Assembly (NCBI RefSeq): GCF_900638685.1
Contig: NZ_LR134533.1
Location: forward strand, 1,736,001-1,800,000
Source: Neisseria weaveri
GTDB taxonomy: Bacteria > Pseudomonadota > Gammaproteobacteria > Burkholderiales > Neisseriaceae
Direction: 5' to 3'
Length of the DNA stretch: 64,000 nucleotides
A program made the position numbers and the translations under genes. The first letter of the stretch is position 1. Every line of letters begins with the position of its first letter. The notes under the pieces were generated by a model. It was given only the letters and a program-made list of their open reading frames with translations. It searched no databases and was not told the DNA's origin. This document shows positions 38,001-45,127 of this stretch, piece by piece.

Positions 38001-39901
38001 GTACTGTAAATTACACTTATACTGAAAATGGCAATGCAAAAGACCATCGTGGAAACGATACTGTAAAAGATAGCTTTGTTGTGACAGTACGGGATGCAGC
38101 AGGCAATAGCTCTATGGCTGCCTTGGATGTAAAAATTACAGATACTAATCCTGTAGCTGTTAATGACACTAATACCATTAGTGAAAAAGCAAAATCTGTA
38201 TCTGGTAATGTATTGGCAAATGATACTTTAAATGCCGATACCCCGTTGTCAGCCTCAGTCGTTAATGGTCAAGGTACGTACGGTAAACTGACCATCGGTC
38301 AAAATGGTCAATATGTTTACACTTTGGATAAAAATAATCCGAAAGTTAAAGCATTGAATGATGGCGATGTATTAAATGATACGTTCAAGTACAAGTTGAC
38401 TGATGCAGATGGTGACGTTTCCACGGCTTCGGTAACTATCCGTATTAATGGATCATCTTCAGATAAAGCCATTATTGGAAACAATGACTGCAATGTGCTG
38501 CACGGACATAGCGGTGATGACGTTTTGATTGGCGATAGAGGCGGTTATCAAACTGTTATTACCAAAGGTACAGATTACAATGTCGCGATCTTGTTAGATA
38601 TTTCTAACAGTATGCAGCGTTTCGCCACCTCTGATGGTACGACTTATTTGAACATGGCTCGCAAATCGTTGTTGAAACTTGCGCATGATTTAGCAGAACA
38701 TGATGGTAATGTTAATGTAACTTTATTAGCTTTTAACAGAACAACTCATAAACTGATTAATATTAGTAATCTGAATGAAGACAATGTTGATCGTTTATTG
38801 AAACAAATTGTTAACTTGAAAGTTGGCCCAGTTCTTGATGGTTCCACCAACTACGATGATGCTTTCCACGATGCAACTGCATGGTTTAATAAAGTATCGA
38901 AAAAAGGTTATGAAAACGTTACATACTTCCTGACGGATGGTCAACCGACATCATATGGTCCTAATGGTACATTAGGTTCGACAGGTGCTTTTGCTACGCA
39001 GGCTCCGGCTTCTGCGGCACTGAAGAGCTTTAAAGGCTTGAGTAAAGTTTCAAGTGTTCATGCGGTAGGCTTCGCTAAAGGTATTCAAAAGACTGTATTG
39101 GATTTCTTTGATAACACTGTTAAAGACGGTAAAGTAGGTTATAAAGAAGCAGGTTTTGACTACTATGATGCACATGGTGCCGGACGCACTATCTATAAAG
39201 GTTATGCAGGTGATGCGACTATTGTTTCTGAACCTCACCAATTGGATGCGGCACTGAAGAGCGGAAGCTCATTGAATGTGCAGAACAAAGTATCTCCCGA
39301 TGAATTGGTTGGAGGTGCAGGTAATGATGTATTGTTCGGTGACAGCATTAATACTGATCATCTGTCTTGGGTGGATGGCAACACCGGAGCCAAGTATGTA
39401 GCTGGCGGTCACGACGGTATGGGTGCTGAAGCTCTGATTGAATACATCCGTTGGAGTGACAATGCAGGTGCTAAGGTAACGCAACAACAAGTTTCAGATT
39501 ATGTTCATGATAACTGGAAGTCATTGTTGGATAACCGTAATGATGGCGGAAATGACATCCTGAAGGGTGGAGAAGGTAACGATATCTTGTTTGGTGGCGC
39601 AGGTAACGATAGCCTGAGCGGCGGAACAGGTGCAGATAAGTTTGTATTCTTGGCTAAGAGCAACAGTGGTCATGATGTTATTACAGACTTTAAAGCAGGT
39701 CAGGATAAAGTTGTCTTTGCCGATTTGGTAAGCTCGGATCAGCTCCAAAATGCTGTGTGGAATGATTCGCGCCATACGCTTACATTTACCGGTGTGGGTG
39801 AAGATGGTAAAACTTATCAAAACAGCATTACCTTTAAAGGATTATCTGCAGGCCATACGCTGGAAACTATTTTGGAACAGCACGTTGAATTTATCGGCTA
39901 A
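29075..39901 (+). CDS. Giant BapA-like repetitive RTX adhesin (Ig-like repeats, VCBS-like, VWA)
   Basis: A 3608-residue protein without a Sec signal. Residues 1-136 are a BapA/Bap-type prefix, and 137-160 is a hydrophobic segment (APAPWWLLGLLPLGGLAAA). Two Ig-like domains follow (about 168-353), then seven copies of a 286-residue unit of three Ig-like domains (about 355-2355) and six copies of a 92-residue Ig-like domain (to about 2907). A VCBS/cadherin-like domain (NPVAVNDTN to TASVTIRING) comes next. A von Willebrand A domain has MIDAS residues Asp3175, Ser3177 and Ser3179 (DISNSM), and RTX calcium-binding repeats (GGAGNDVLF, GGEGNDILFGGAGND) lie before the C terminus. This is the layout of type I-secreted biofilm adhesins such as BapA and LapA. 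The gene is probably cotranscribed with the OmpA-like lipoprotein. No secretion ATPase, membrane-fusion protein or LapG-like protease is in the window. Confidence 0.92.
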   Translation: MSKNITLKINNAKETVEMLNLKTASGEVLRIPAQANVNYQFIDEATQFGPENIMTKRVGNNLEIAFEGTDIQNPDVILEDYYLKETGASKSSLLVGQHENGGMYPYVPESAQPDDAVTMLAEEVEAGQALGGEVVGALWAPAPWWLLGLLPLGGLAAAVGNKNTAPGPIHVTIDAPDNTNDNTPRVTGETDAAPGSLVTIQFTDSKGNVQTVSTILSELGQFEAEPKQPLADGKYIVTVTVQDVEGKTAQNQDDGNIDTTAVIVVDAPELTNDNTPTITGTTKDVEEGQVVTLTITDAAGVTQTVTALVKADGSYEVEVPKELADGKYTVSASVQDKLGNKAQNEDTGSVDTTAPAITVDAPDGRSNDATPTITGKTDAEPDQVVTLTVTDAKGQVQTIETPVKSDGSFEVEVPKDLADGPYRVTAQVKDKAGNPSNVAEDSGEIDTAAGITVDVPDLSSDATPTITGKTTDVEEGQVVTVVVTDKDGNTQTVTTTVQKDGSYSVDVPNALPEGSYSVEASVSDKAGNKATAKDGEHGRGNEIDTTAPVVTVDAPDNSKDNTPGISGKTDAPEGSVVTVVVTDKDGNTQTVTTTVQKDGGFQVDVPNPLPEGPYTVEAKVSDPAGNEGKGSDKGSVDTTGPAITVDAPDGRSNDATPTITGKTDAEPDQVVTLTVTDAKGQVQTIETPVKSDGSFEVEVPKDLADGPYRVTAQVKDKAGNPSNVAEDSGEIDTAAGITVDAPDLSSDATPTITGKTTDVEEGQVVTVVVTDKDGNTQTVTTTVQKDGSYSVDVPNALPEGSYSVEASVSDKAGNKATAKDGEHGRGNEIDTTAPVVTVDAPDNSKDNTPGISGKTDAPEGSVVTVVVTDKDGNTQTVTTTVQKDGGFQVDVPNPLPEGPYTVEAKVSDPAGNEGKGSDKGSVDTTGPAITVDAPDGRSNDATPTITGKTDAEPDQVVTLTVTDAKGQVQTIETPVKSDGSFEVEVPKDLADGPYRVTAQVKDKAGNPSNVAEDSGEIDTAAGITVDAPDLSSDATPTITGKTTDVEEGQVVTVVVTDKDGNTQTVTTTVQKDGSYSVDVPNALPEGSYSVEASVSDKAGNKATAKDGEHGRGNEIDTTAPVVTVDAPDNSKDNTPGISGKTDAPEGSVVTVVVTDKDGNTQTVTTTVQKDGGFQVDVPNPLPEGPYTVEAKVSDPAGNEGKGSDKGSVDTTGPAITVDAPDGRSNDATPTITGKTDAEPDQVVTLTVTDAKGQVQTIETPVKSDGSFEVEVPKDLADGPYRVTAQVKDKAGNPSNVAEDSGEIDTAAGITVDAPDLSSDATPTITGKTTDVEEGQVVTVVVTDKDGNTQTVTTTVQKDGSYSVDVPNALPEGSYSVEASVSDKAGNKATAKDGEHGRGNEIDTTAPVVTVDAPDNSKDNTPGISGKTDAPEGSVVTVVVTDKDGNTQTVTTTVQKDGGFQVDVPNPLPEGPYTVEAKVSDPAGNEGKGSDKGSVDTTGPAITVDAPDGRSNDATPTITGKTDAEPDQVVTLTVTDAKGQVQTIETPVKSDGSFEVEVPKDLADGPYRVTAQVKDKAGNPSNVAEDSGEIDTAAGITVDAPDLSSDATPTITGKTTDVEEGQVVTVVVTDKDGNTQTVTTTVQKDGSYSVDVPNALPEGSYSVEASVSDKAGNKATAKDGEHGRGNEIDTTAPVVTVDAPDNSKDNTPGISGKTDAPEGSVVTVVVTDKDGNTQTVTTTVQKDGGFQVDVPNPLPEGPYTVEAKVSDPAGNEGKGSDKGSVDTTGPAITVDAPDGRSNDATPTITGKTDAEPDQVVTLTVTDAKGQVQTIETPVKSDGSFEVEVPKDLADGPYRVTAQVKDKAGNPSNVAEDSGEIDTAAGITVDAPDLSSDATPTITGKTTDVEEGQVVTVVVTDKDGNTQTVTTTVQKDGSYSVDVPNALPEGSYSVEASVSDKAGNKATAKDGEHGRGNEIDTTAPVVTVDAPDNSKDNTPGISGKTDAPEGSVVTVVVTDKDGNTQTVTTTVQKDGGFQVDVPNPLPEGPYTVEAKVSDPAGNEGKGSDKGSVDTTGPAITVDAPDGRSNDATPTITGKTDAEPDQVVTLTVTDAKGQVQTIETPVKSDGSFEVEVPKDLADGPYRVTAQVKDKAGNPSNVAEDSGEIDTAAGITVDAPDLSSDATPTITGKTTDVEEGQVVTVVVTDKDGNTQTVTTTVQKDGSYSVDVPNALPEGSYSVEASVSDKAGNKATAKDGEHGRGNEIDTTAPVVTVDAPDNSKDNTPGISGKTDAPEGSVVTVVVTDKDGNTQTVTTTVQKDGGFQVDVPNPLPEGPYTVEAKVSDPAGNEGKGSDKGSVDTTAPVITVDAPDNSKDTTPTITGKTNAPEGSVVTVVVTDKNGATQTVTAKVKGGKYSVDVPNELPEGPYKADAKVRDAAGNEGRATDKGSVDTTAPVITVDAPDNSKDTTPTITGKTNAPEGSVVTVVVTDKNGATQTVTAKVKGGKYSVDVPNELPEGPYKADAKVRDAAGNEGRATDKGSVDTTAPVITVDAPDNSKDTTPTITGKTNAPEGSVVTVVVTDKNGATQTVTAKVKGGKYSVDVPNELPEGPYKADAKVRDAAGNEGRAADKGSVDTTAPVITVDAPDNSKDTTPTITGKTNAPEGSVVTVVVTDKNGATQTVTAKVKGGKYSVDVPNELPEGPYKADAKVRDAAGNEGRATDKGSVDTTAPVITVDAPDNSKDTTPTITGKTNAPEGSVVTVVVTDKNGATQTVTAKVKGGKYSVDVPNELPEGPYKADAKVRDAAGNEGRATDKGSVDTTAPVITVDAPDNSKDTTPTITGKTNAPEGSVVTVVVTDKNGATQTVTAKVKGGKYSVDVPNELPEGPYKADAKVRDAAGNEGRATDKGSVDSTAPNVTGNVHTVVEASNASVQGVIKVKDNGSVSSVTIGGKDITVATAKAPVVITTDKGTLKITGFNTKTGTVNYTYTENGNAKDHRGNDTVKDSFVVTVRDAAGNSSMAALDVKITDTNPVAVNDTNTISEKAKSVSGNVLANDTLNADTPLSASVVNGQGTYGKLTIGQNGQYVYTLDKNNPKVKALNDGDVLNDTFKYKLTDADGDVSTASVTIRINGSSSDKAIIGNNDCNVLHGHSGDDVLIGDRGGYQTVITKGTDYNVAILLDISNSMQRFATSDGTTYLNMARKSLLKLAHDLAEHDGNVNVTLLAFNRTTHKLINISNLNEDNVDRLLKQIVNLKVGPVLDGSTNYDDAFHDATAWFNKVSKKGYENVTYFLTDGQPTSYGPNGTLGSTGAFATQAPASAALKSFKGLSKVSSVHAVGFAKGIQKTVLDFFDNTVKDGKVGYKEAGFDYYDAHGAGRTIYKGYAGDATIVSEPHQLDAALKSGSSLNVQNKVSPDELVGGAGNDVLFGDSINTDHLSWVDGNTGAKYVAGGHDGMGAEALIEYIRWSDNAGAKVTQQQVSDYVHDNWKSLLDNRNDGGNDILKGGEGNDILFGGAGNDSLSGGTGADKFVFLAKSNSGHDVITDFKAGQDKVVFADLVSSDQLQNAVWNDSRHTLTFTGVGEDGKTYQNSITFKGLSAGHTLETILEQHVEFIG
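30137..36142 (+). repeat. Seven tandem 858-bp repeats inside the adhesin gene
   Basis: Units start at 30137, 30995, 31853, 32711, 33569, 34427 and 35285. Each encodes 286 residues, or three Ig-like domains ending in DSGEIDTAA, GRGNEIDTTAP and KGSVDTTG. Copies appear identical in sequence except one base near 30438 in unit 1 (Val instead of Ala before PDLSS) and the unit junctions. The repeats use many C-ending codons and are visibly richer in GC than the gene ends. Confidence 0.95.
36140..37795 (+). repeat. Six tandem 276-bp repeats inside the adhesin gene
   Basis: Units start at 36140 and repeat every 276 bp. Each encodes one 92-residue Ig-like domain (APVITVDAPDNSKDTT to GRATDKGSVDTT). Few differences are seen: unit 3 has Ala instead of Thr in GRAADKG, and units differ at one silent ACT/ACC position. 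Sequence and codon use differ from the 858-bp units, although both share the VDAPDNSKD and EGSVVTVVVTDK segments. Confidence 0.95.
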
Positions 39902-39920
39902 TCCGATTAGTTAATAAGAG

Positions 39921-39971
39921 CTGCACCTTCAAACCTGAGTTGATATCAGGTTTGAAAGGTGCAGTTTTTTA
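39921..39971 (+). terminator. Intrinsic terminator after the giant adhesin
   Basis: CTGCACCTTCAAACCTGA pairs with TCAGGTTTGAAAGGTGCAG (one bulge) and is followed by TTTTTT. It lies 20 bases beyond the stop codon and is not DUS-based. Confidence 0.85.
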
Positions 39972-40157
39972 TATATTAAAAGACCAATCAATTGTGATAG
40001 ATTGATTGATCATTATTTATTGTATTAAGCTTAAGGCCGTCTGAAAATATTTAATATGAAGTTAAAAACGTATTTGGATTAGAACCAAGAATTACAGCAG
40101 TTTGTGTGATGTTTTGCTTTGTCGGGGGTCTATTAACAGTATTCATATGCGTATATA
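39972..40157. other. Remainder of the gap between the adhesin and rpoD, with one DUS
   Basis: The whole gap is about 310 bases. Apart from the two terminators at its ends, it holds a single AG-DUS (40034-40045) and AT-rich sequence without coding sense. Confidence 0.6.
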
Positions 40158-40200
40158 TAAAAAGCCAAACAGCAGTAGACTCATGCTGTTTGGCTTTTTT
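40158..40200. terminator. Bidirectional terminator at the end of the rpoD operon
   Basis: AAAAGCCAAACAGCA and TGCTGTTTGGCTTTT form a 15-bp stem with A and T runs on both sides, 15 bases past the rpoD stop. Confidence 0.9.
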
Positions 40201-40214
40201 CGTTTGAATTTAAT

Positions 40215-42167
40215 TTATTGCTTGTGCTCTTCGCTGTCCAAGAAACTTTTCAGGCGATCACTTCTAGTGGGGTGACGAAGCTTGCGTAAGGCTTTGGCTT
40301 CGATTTGGCGGATTCGTTCACGAGTTACGTCAAACTGCTTGCCAACTTCCTCCAATGTGTGATCGGTATTCATATCGATACCGAAGCGCATACGTAAAAC
40401 TTTTGCCTCTCTGGGAGTAAGACTTTCCAGCACATCTTTAGTTACTTCACGCAGGCTGGAGTACATGGCGGCATCTGCAGGAGCTACATTGTTGATGTCT
40501 TCGATAAAGTCACCCAAATGTGAATCGTCGTCATCACCGATTGGAGTTTCCATAGAAATCGGTTCTTTAGCGATTTTCATTATTTTTCGAATTTTATCTT
40601 CCGGCATTTCCATCAGCTCGGCCAATTTTGCAGAATCAGGTTCTTCACCGTTTTCCTGCAAATATTGACGTGAAATACGGTTCATTTTATTGATGGTTTC
40701 AATCATGTGAACCGGAATGCGGATAGTGCGTGCTTGGTCGGCAATTGATCGGGTAATGGCTTGACGGATCCACCAAGTGGCATAAGTTGAAAACTTATAG
40801 CCTCGACGATATTCAAACTTATCTACCGCTTTCATCAAGCCGATGTTACCTTCTTGAATTAAGTCCAGAAATTGCAGACCGCGGTTGGTATATTTTTTCG
40901 CGATAGAAATAACCAAACGCAAGTTGGCTTGAATCATTTCTTGTTTGGCCGCAGAAGTCTCTTTTTCGCTTACGACCATGTTTTTATTGATTTCTTTCAG
41001 CTCTTCAATGGAAATTTGAGCTTGTTTTTCCATGTCTGATAAGAAAGTTTGTTTTTCAATAATTGCATGGCGGAAGCGGTCTAAAGCATTACTCCATACT
41101 CTGCCTTTATTGATCTCATTGTTTACCCAATCCAGATCTGTAATGGAAGGGAGGAAATTTTGGATAAAGTAATCCCTCTCCATGTGCACACGTTCTAAAC
41201 AAATGTCACGGATTTCACGTTCTAATTTGCGGATATTTTCTACACGGTTGCGCAGGGAGCTGCTTAAGTTTTCAATTTGGCGGGTAGCAAAGCGAACTTC
41301 AAGCAGTTTGGCTGCAATCGCATCGCGATGTTTGAGATAAGAAGGATGGCGGCTGTCGTGTTTTTTTAATTGGACAACCATTTTGTCATAATCGGTACGG
41401 ATCTGTTCGAAGTGATCCAATACTTTTGCTTTAAGTTCTTCCAGATTAGTCGCAGATATGGCTTCGGCATCGGCTTCGTCAACATCTTCTTCATCCGGAT
41501 CGGATTCATCTTCCGGATCTTCGCTGTTTTCCATTCCGCCGCTTTGCTCTAAGTGGCCTAAGCCTAATTCGTTTAGCAAGACTTCGTTGGAGTCGATAAT
41601 GGCTTCTACGACTTCATCGACTTTGATTTCGTCAGCACGGACGCGCTCGATTAGCTCTAAGATATCTGAAATAGAGCCTGGGCAGGCTGAGATGGCCTGT
41701 ACCATATTTTTCAATGCATTTTCGATTTTTTTGGCGATGATAATTTCGTCTTCGCGAGTCAGCAGATCGACTTGCCCCATCTCACGCATATACATGCGCA
41801 CAGGATCGGTCGTGCGGCCGAATTCGCTATCTACGCTGGATAAAGCAGCTTCCGCTTCGGCAACGGCATCATCATCCGTCATTCCGGCAGCGTTGTCGCT
41901 GAGCAGAATATCTTCGGCATCGGGAGCCTGCTCGGTTACTTGGATTCCCAAGCCTGAAATCATGCTGACAATATTGTCGATTTGTTCGGCATCAGACATA
42001 TCGTCGGGCAGGGCATCATTTATTTCCGAGTAGGTAATGTAGCCACGCTCTTTACCCATGATAATGAGTTGGCGCAGTCTGGTACGCTGTTCGTCAGGAC
42101 TTAATGTGCGGTTGTCGTCTTGTTCGTTATAGTCAGAGTCTTGGGACGGTGTATTTTTAGTAGACAT
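40215..42167 (-). CDS. rpoD: RNA polymerase primary sigma factor RpoD (sigma-70)
   Basis: RpoD directs RNA polymerase to housekeeping promoters. The 650-residue protein has the acidic region 1.1 ([19 protein letters not shown]), region 1.2 ([18 protein letters not shown]), and a large non-conserved insert with an acidic stretch (about 220-240). Region 2 contains [20 protein letters not shown] and [13 protein letters not shown]. Region 4.2 is the helix-turn-helix [18 protein letters not shown]. The length matches other betaproteobacterial RpoD. It is the last gene of the rpsU-yqeY-dnaG-rpoD cluster; most strong promoters in the window fit its consensus. Confidence 0.97.
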   Translation of the reverse strand: MSTKNTPSQDSDYNEQDDNRTLSPDEQRTRLRQLIIMGKERGYITYSEINDALPDDMSDAEQIDNIVSMISGLGIQVTEQAPDAEDILLSDNAAGMTDDDAVAEAEAALSSVDSEFGRTTDPVRMYMREMGQVDLLTREDEIIIAKKIENALKNMVQAISACPGSISDILELIERVRADEIKVDEVVEAIIDSNEVLLNELGLGHLEQSGGMENSEDPEDESDPDEEDVDEADAEAISATNLEELKAKVLDHFEQIRTDYDKMVVQLKKHDSRHPSYLKHRDAIAAKLLEVRFATRQIENLSSSLRNRVENIRKLEREIRDICLERVHMERDYFIQNFLPSITDLDWVNNEINKGRVWSNALDRFRHAIIEKQTFLSDMEKQAQISIEELKEINKNMVVSEKETSAAKQEMIQANLRLVISIAKKYTNRGLQFLDLIQEGNIGLMKAVDKFEYRRGYKFSTYATWWIRQAITRSIADQARTIRIPVHMIETINKMNRISRQYLQENGEEPDSAKLAELMEMPEDKIRKIMKIAKEPISMETPIGDDDDSHLGDFIEDINNVAPADAAMYSSLREVTKDVLESLTPREAKVLRMRFGIDMNTDHTLEEVGKQFDVTRERIRQIEAKALRKLRHPTRSDRLKSFLDSEEHKQ

Positions 42168-42211
42168 AAATATCTAATTATCTCGTGTTAAATTAAGTAG
42201 TTTGAAAGAAA

Positions 42212-42296
42212 AGGCTGTCTGAAAATAACGTTTTAAGATTGTTCTGCAGTGGTTTGACGACTCGGTTGCAGCGGTTGGTGGCATTTCAGAAGGCCT
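42212..42296. repeat. Two degenerate DUS copies between dnaG and rpoD
   Basis: AGGCTGTCTGAA (42212-42223) and TTCAGAAGGCCT (42285-42296) each differ from the AG-DUS by one base and lie in inverted orientation 61 bases apart. They look like decayed uptake sequences. Confidence 0.6.
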
Positions 42297-42312
42297 GATA
42301 TCGTTTTTAAGC

Positions 42313-44082
42313 TTACTGCCTACTTAGAAGCGACAATAATAGTTTTTTTTCGCTTTCGTTTAGACCTGTAAGTCGGCTTTTTTGTTTCAATAGGTTAATT
42401 TGCGCATATTTTAACTCATTTAAGAGCTTTTGCATTCCAAGTTTGAAGTTCTCGCAGTCTTCTTCCGAGTCGGTATCTAAAGCTTCCGGCATATTTATGG
42501 CGGTTTGGAAAATCTGGTTGAGAACGGTTTCGTGGGGAGTGCCACGCATATATTCCAACAGTTGCGCACTGCTTGGTGTATATTCTTGATTTTTAATTGT
42601 ATCGGCCAAATCTGCCAAGCAGGCAAAATGACCGGTCAGTGTCAGGTATTCGGGTAAGTCTACATATATGGCCCAGCCCGGATTTATCAAGAGACTGCGT
42701 ATCTGTCTTTGCAGTAAAGTCGGCATTGGAGGCTGCCGGGCGGTTTGTGCAGGGAGTTTGTAGCTTTTTTGTTTTGCTTGGTATTTTGGTGCTTCTTGTC
42801 CTATTAATCCGGCTAGGTTTGTGGGATCGATGCCGACAATTTCACTTAATTTTTGTTTGAGAAGAAAACTTAAGGCCGGTGCGGTTATTTGTGCCAACAG
42901 GGGGGCGCTGGTTTTAATGAGTTCGGCTTTGCCTTCCTGCGTATTCAGATTGAGGCCGTCTGAAATTTCTTCCCAGAAATATTCGGATAACGGTTTGCTT
43001 TGATTTAATAGAGCATCTTCAAATTGATTTTTTCCGTAGGCACGGATGTAGCTGTCGGGATCGTGTTCCTCCGGCAGAAACAGGAAATGTAGAGATTTGT
43101 CGTCTTTCAGTTGGGGTAGGGCATTTTCCAAGGCGCGCCAAGCGGCTTTTCTTCCTGCGCGGTCGCCATCGAAGCAGAAATAGATACTGTCGGTTTGACG
43201 CATCAGCAGTTTAATATGATCGGCGGTGGTGGCTGTGCCGAGAGAGGCAACGCTGTAACTGATGCCGAACTGGGCCAATGCGACTACGTCCATATAGCCT
43301 TCTACCACCAAAATACGGCCGGCTTCTTTAATAGCGGCGCGTCCTTCGTGTAGGCCATATAGATTACGTCCTTTATCAAACAGGGGGGTTTCGGGTGAGT
43401 TGAGATACTTCGGTTCGCCTTTATCGAGAATCCGTCCGCCGAAACCGATGACTTGTCCGCGTTGGTTGCGGATGGGAAACATAATGCGGTCACGGAAACG
43501 ATCATAATGTTTGCCGTCTTTTTCAATCACCATACCGCTTTCAACCAGTGGTGTGCTTGGGTAGGGGGTGAATATTTGGGCAAGTGGCTGCCAGCCGTCC
43601 GGAGCGTAGCCCAAGCCGTAATGTTCGATAACTTCAGGGCTTAAACCGCGTTGGTTTAGATAGGTTTGTGCGCGTTGGCTTTGCTTTAATTGTTGTATGT
43701 AGAATGAAGCAGCGGTTTTGGTGGTATCTTCCAGTGTTTGTTGCTTTTTTTTTCGTTCGCGCACGATTTCCGGGTTTTCTTGGCGCCCTTGCTGCCGGGG
43801 TACAACCATGCCGACGCGGTCGGCAAGATATTGTACGGCTTCGGTAAAGCTTAATCCTTGGTATTCCATGATGAATCCGATGGCCGAACCGTGTGCGCCG
43901 CAGCCGAAACAGTGGTAGAACTGTTTTTGAGGGCTGACGGAAAATGAAGGGGATTTTTCTTTATGGAACGGGCAGCAGGCCATATAGTTCGCCCCGCCTT
44001 TTTTTAGTGGCAGGTGCTCATCGATAATGTCAACGATATCGACTTTGGCTAATAGCTCGTCTATAAAATCACTGGGTATCAT
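42313..44082 (-). CDS. dnaG: DNA primase
   Basis: DnaG makes the RNA primers for DNA replication. The 589-residue protein has an N-terminal CHC2 zinc finger (Cys37, His40, Cys58, Cys61 in CPFH and CFGC). A catalytic core follows with the TOPRIM acidic residues in VVEGYMDVVAL and FCFDGDRAG, then a C-terminal helicase-binding domain ending in LNESEKKLLLSLLSRQ. The ATG at 44082 opens the conserved MIPSDFIDELLAKVDIVDII start. It follows yqeY by 55 bases that contain a DUS-pair terminator, so expression is probably set by read-through. Confidence 0.97.
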   Translation of the reverse strand: MIPSDFIDELLAKVDIVDIIDEHLPLKKGGANYMACCPFHKEKSPSFSVSPQKQFYHCFGCGAHGSAIGFIMEYQGLSFTEAVQYLADRVGMVVPRQQGRQENPEIVRERKKKQQTLEDTTKTAASFYIQQLKQSQRAQTYLNQRGLSPEVIEHYGLGYAPDGWQPLAQIFTPYPSTPLVESGMVIEKDGKHYDRFRDRIMFPIRNQRGQVIGFGGRILDKGEPKYLNSPETPLFDKGRNLYGLHEGRAAIKEAGRILVVEGYMDVVALAQFGISYSVASLGTATTADHIKLLMRQTDSIYFCFDGDRAGRKAAWRALENALPQLKDDKSLHFLFLPEEHDPDSYIRAYGKNQFEDALLNQSKPLSEYFWEEISDGLNLNTQEGKAELIKTSAPLLAQITAPALSFLLKQKLSEIVGIDPTNLAGLIGQEAPKYQAKQKSYKLPAQTARQPPMPTLLQRQIRSLLINPGWAIYVDLPEYLTLTGHFACLADLADTIKNQEYTPSSAQLLEYMRGTPHETVLNQIFQTAINMPEALDTDSEEDCENFKLGMQKLLNELKYAQINLLKQKSRLTGLNESEKKLLLSLLSRQ

Positions 44083-44099
44083 AATGTAGTCTGCATGAG

Positions 44100-44126
44100 A
44101 GGCCGTCTGAAAATTTCAGACGGCCT
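44100..44126 (-). terminator. DUS-pair hairpin between yqeY and dnaG
   Basis: Inverted AG-DUS copies at 44100-44111 and 44115-44126 lie between two genes usually cotranscribed. This may attenuate rather than fully stop transcription into dnaG and rpoD. Confidence 0.75.
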
Positions 44127-44137
44127 GAATTGACGGC

Positions 44138-44584
44138 TTATGCAGTTAATGCGGTTTTGAGGATTTTATTGACTTCGCCCATATCGGCTTTGCCTGCAAG
44201 GTTGGTTTTCAAAACGCCCATGACTTTACCCATATCGGCCATGCTTGAAGCGCCTGTTTGGACAATGGCAGCCTCGACTGCAGAACGAATTTCGTTGTTA
44301 GACATCATTTGAGGCAGATAGCGGTTTAATACTTCGATTTCGGCATTTTCTTTATCTGCCAAATCGCTGCGGCCTGCGTCGGCATAGATTTTGGCGCTAT
44401 CTTTGCGTTGTTTGACCATTTTGGTCAGGATAGCGGTAATTTGATTGTCGTCAGCCTCATTACGCTCGTCGACTTCGTATTGTTTTATAGCGGCATTAAT
44501 CAGGCGAACGGTAGAGAGCGTAATGCTGTCTTTGTTGCGCATGGCTGTTTTCATGTCTTCGGTGAGTTGTTGTTTCAGGTTCAT
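44138..44584 (-). CDS. yqeY: GatB/YqeY domain-containing protein
   Basis: The 148-residue protein consists of a YqeY domain, related to the tRNA-binding tail of the GatB amidotransferase subunit. Its precise role is not established; it usually lies between rpsU and dnaG. Characteristic segments are MKTAMRNKDSITLSTVRLI near the start, LTKMVKQRKDSAKIY, YLPQMMS and the terminal GKVMGVLKTNLAGKADMGEV. I chose the ATG at 44584, which gives the conserved MNLKQQLTEDMK start; an upstream in-frame extension lies in the intergenic leader. Confidence 0.92.
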   Translation of the reverse strand: MNLKQQLTEDMKTAMRNKDSITLSTVRLINAAIKQYEVDERNEADDNQITAILTKMVKQRKDSAKIYADAGRSDLADKENAEIEVLNRYLPQMMSNNEIRSAVEAAIVQTGASSMADMGKVMGVLKTNLAGKADMGEVNKILKTALTA

Positions 44585-44641
44585 GGTATGCTCGCTTGAA
44601 AATCGGATAACATCGGATATCGGATTAAACAGGATTAAAGG

Positions 44642-44706
44642 CAAAAACACCGCAGGGCATAGCCTTACGGTGTGTCTTGCTTAAATTACAGGGTTGAGCC
44701 TGTAAT
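44642..44706 (-). terminator. Two hairpins after rpsU (attenuator)
   Basis: On the minus strand, a perfect stem ATTACAGG/CCTGTAAT (44685-44706) overlaps the rpsU stop codon. A second stem, ACACCG/CGGTGT (44647-44673), is followed by TTTTT. The second looks like an intrinsic terminator. As in the classical rpsU-dnaG-rpoD operon, it would let S21 be made in excess over primase and sigma factor. Confidence 0.65.
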
Positions 44707-44918
44707 TAGTACATTTTAGGAGGCAGTTGTTGGCTGCGCAGGCGTTTTTGCAAACGTTTTGCTGCTGCTGCTTTTTTGCGTTTGCGTTCGGTAGTCGGCT
44801 TTTCGTAAGCTTCTCGGGCACGCAGTTCGGTTAACAAGCCGGTTTTTTCAACAGCGCGTTTGAAACGGCGCATGGCAACTTCAAATGGTTCATTTTCTTT
44901 TACACGGATAGCAGGCAT
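44706..44918 (-). CDS. rpsU: 30S ribosomal protein S21
   Basis: S21 helps the 30S subunit base-pair with mRNA during initiation. The 70-residue protein is strongly basic and matches the family from [21 protein letters not shown] to the Lys/Arg-rich tail ([19 protein letters not shown]). A good AAGGAA site precedes the ATG. It is the first gene of the macromolecular-synthesis cluster, transcribed from a near-consensus promoter with a leader of about 200 bases, and followed by an attenuator. Confidence 0.98.
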   Translation of the reverse strand: MPAIRVKENEPFEVAMRRFKRAVEKTGLLTELRAREAYEKPTTERKRKKAAAAKRLQKRLRSQQLPPKMY

Positions 44919-45120
44919 TTTATTTCCTTACAATAATTTGTTCGTTAGCGGGTCGGGCTTCTAGCCGACCGTCAAAAATTTGTTTATGTATCGCATTTGT
45001 GTTTGGATAAACAGGGGCGGGATACGCGCCGTGATGTAAAACATCACCTCCTAACAGGCGGCTTGCATCTGCTTGGCAAACCGTAAAAATATTTGATATT
45101 CCCTATATCGGGCTAAATTA
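44919..45120 (-). promoter_or_regulatory. Structured 5' leader of rpsU
   Basis: The RNA between the predicted start near 45120 and the rpsU ATG can form at least two hairpins: GTGATGT-AAA-ACATCAC (45031-45047, perfect) and GGTCGG/CCGACC (44951-44970). A leader this long before a ribosomal protein gene suggests post-transcriptional control, for example by the product, but no known riboswitch or ribosomal-protein leader motif was recognised. Confidence 0.45.
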
Positions 45121-45127
45121 GCCGTAG

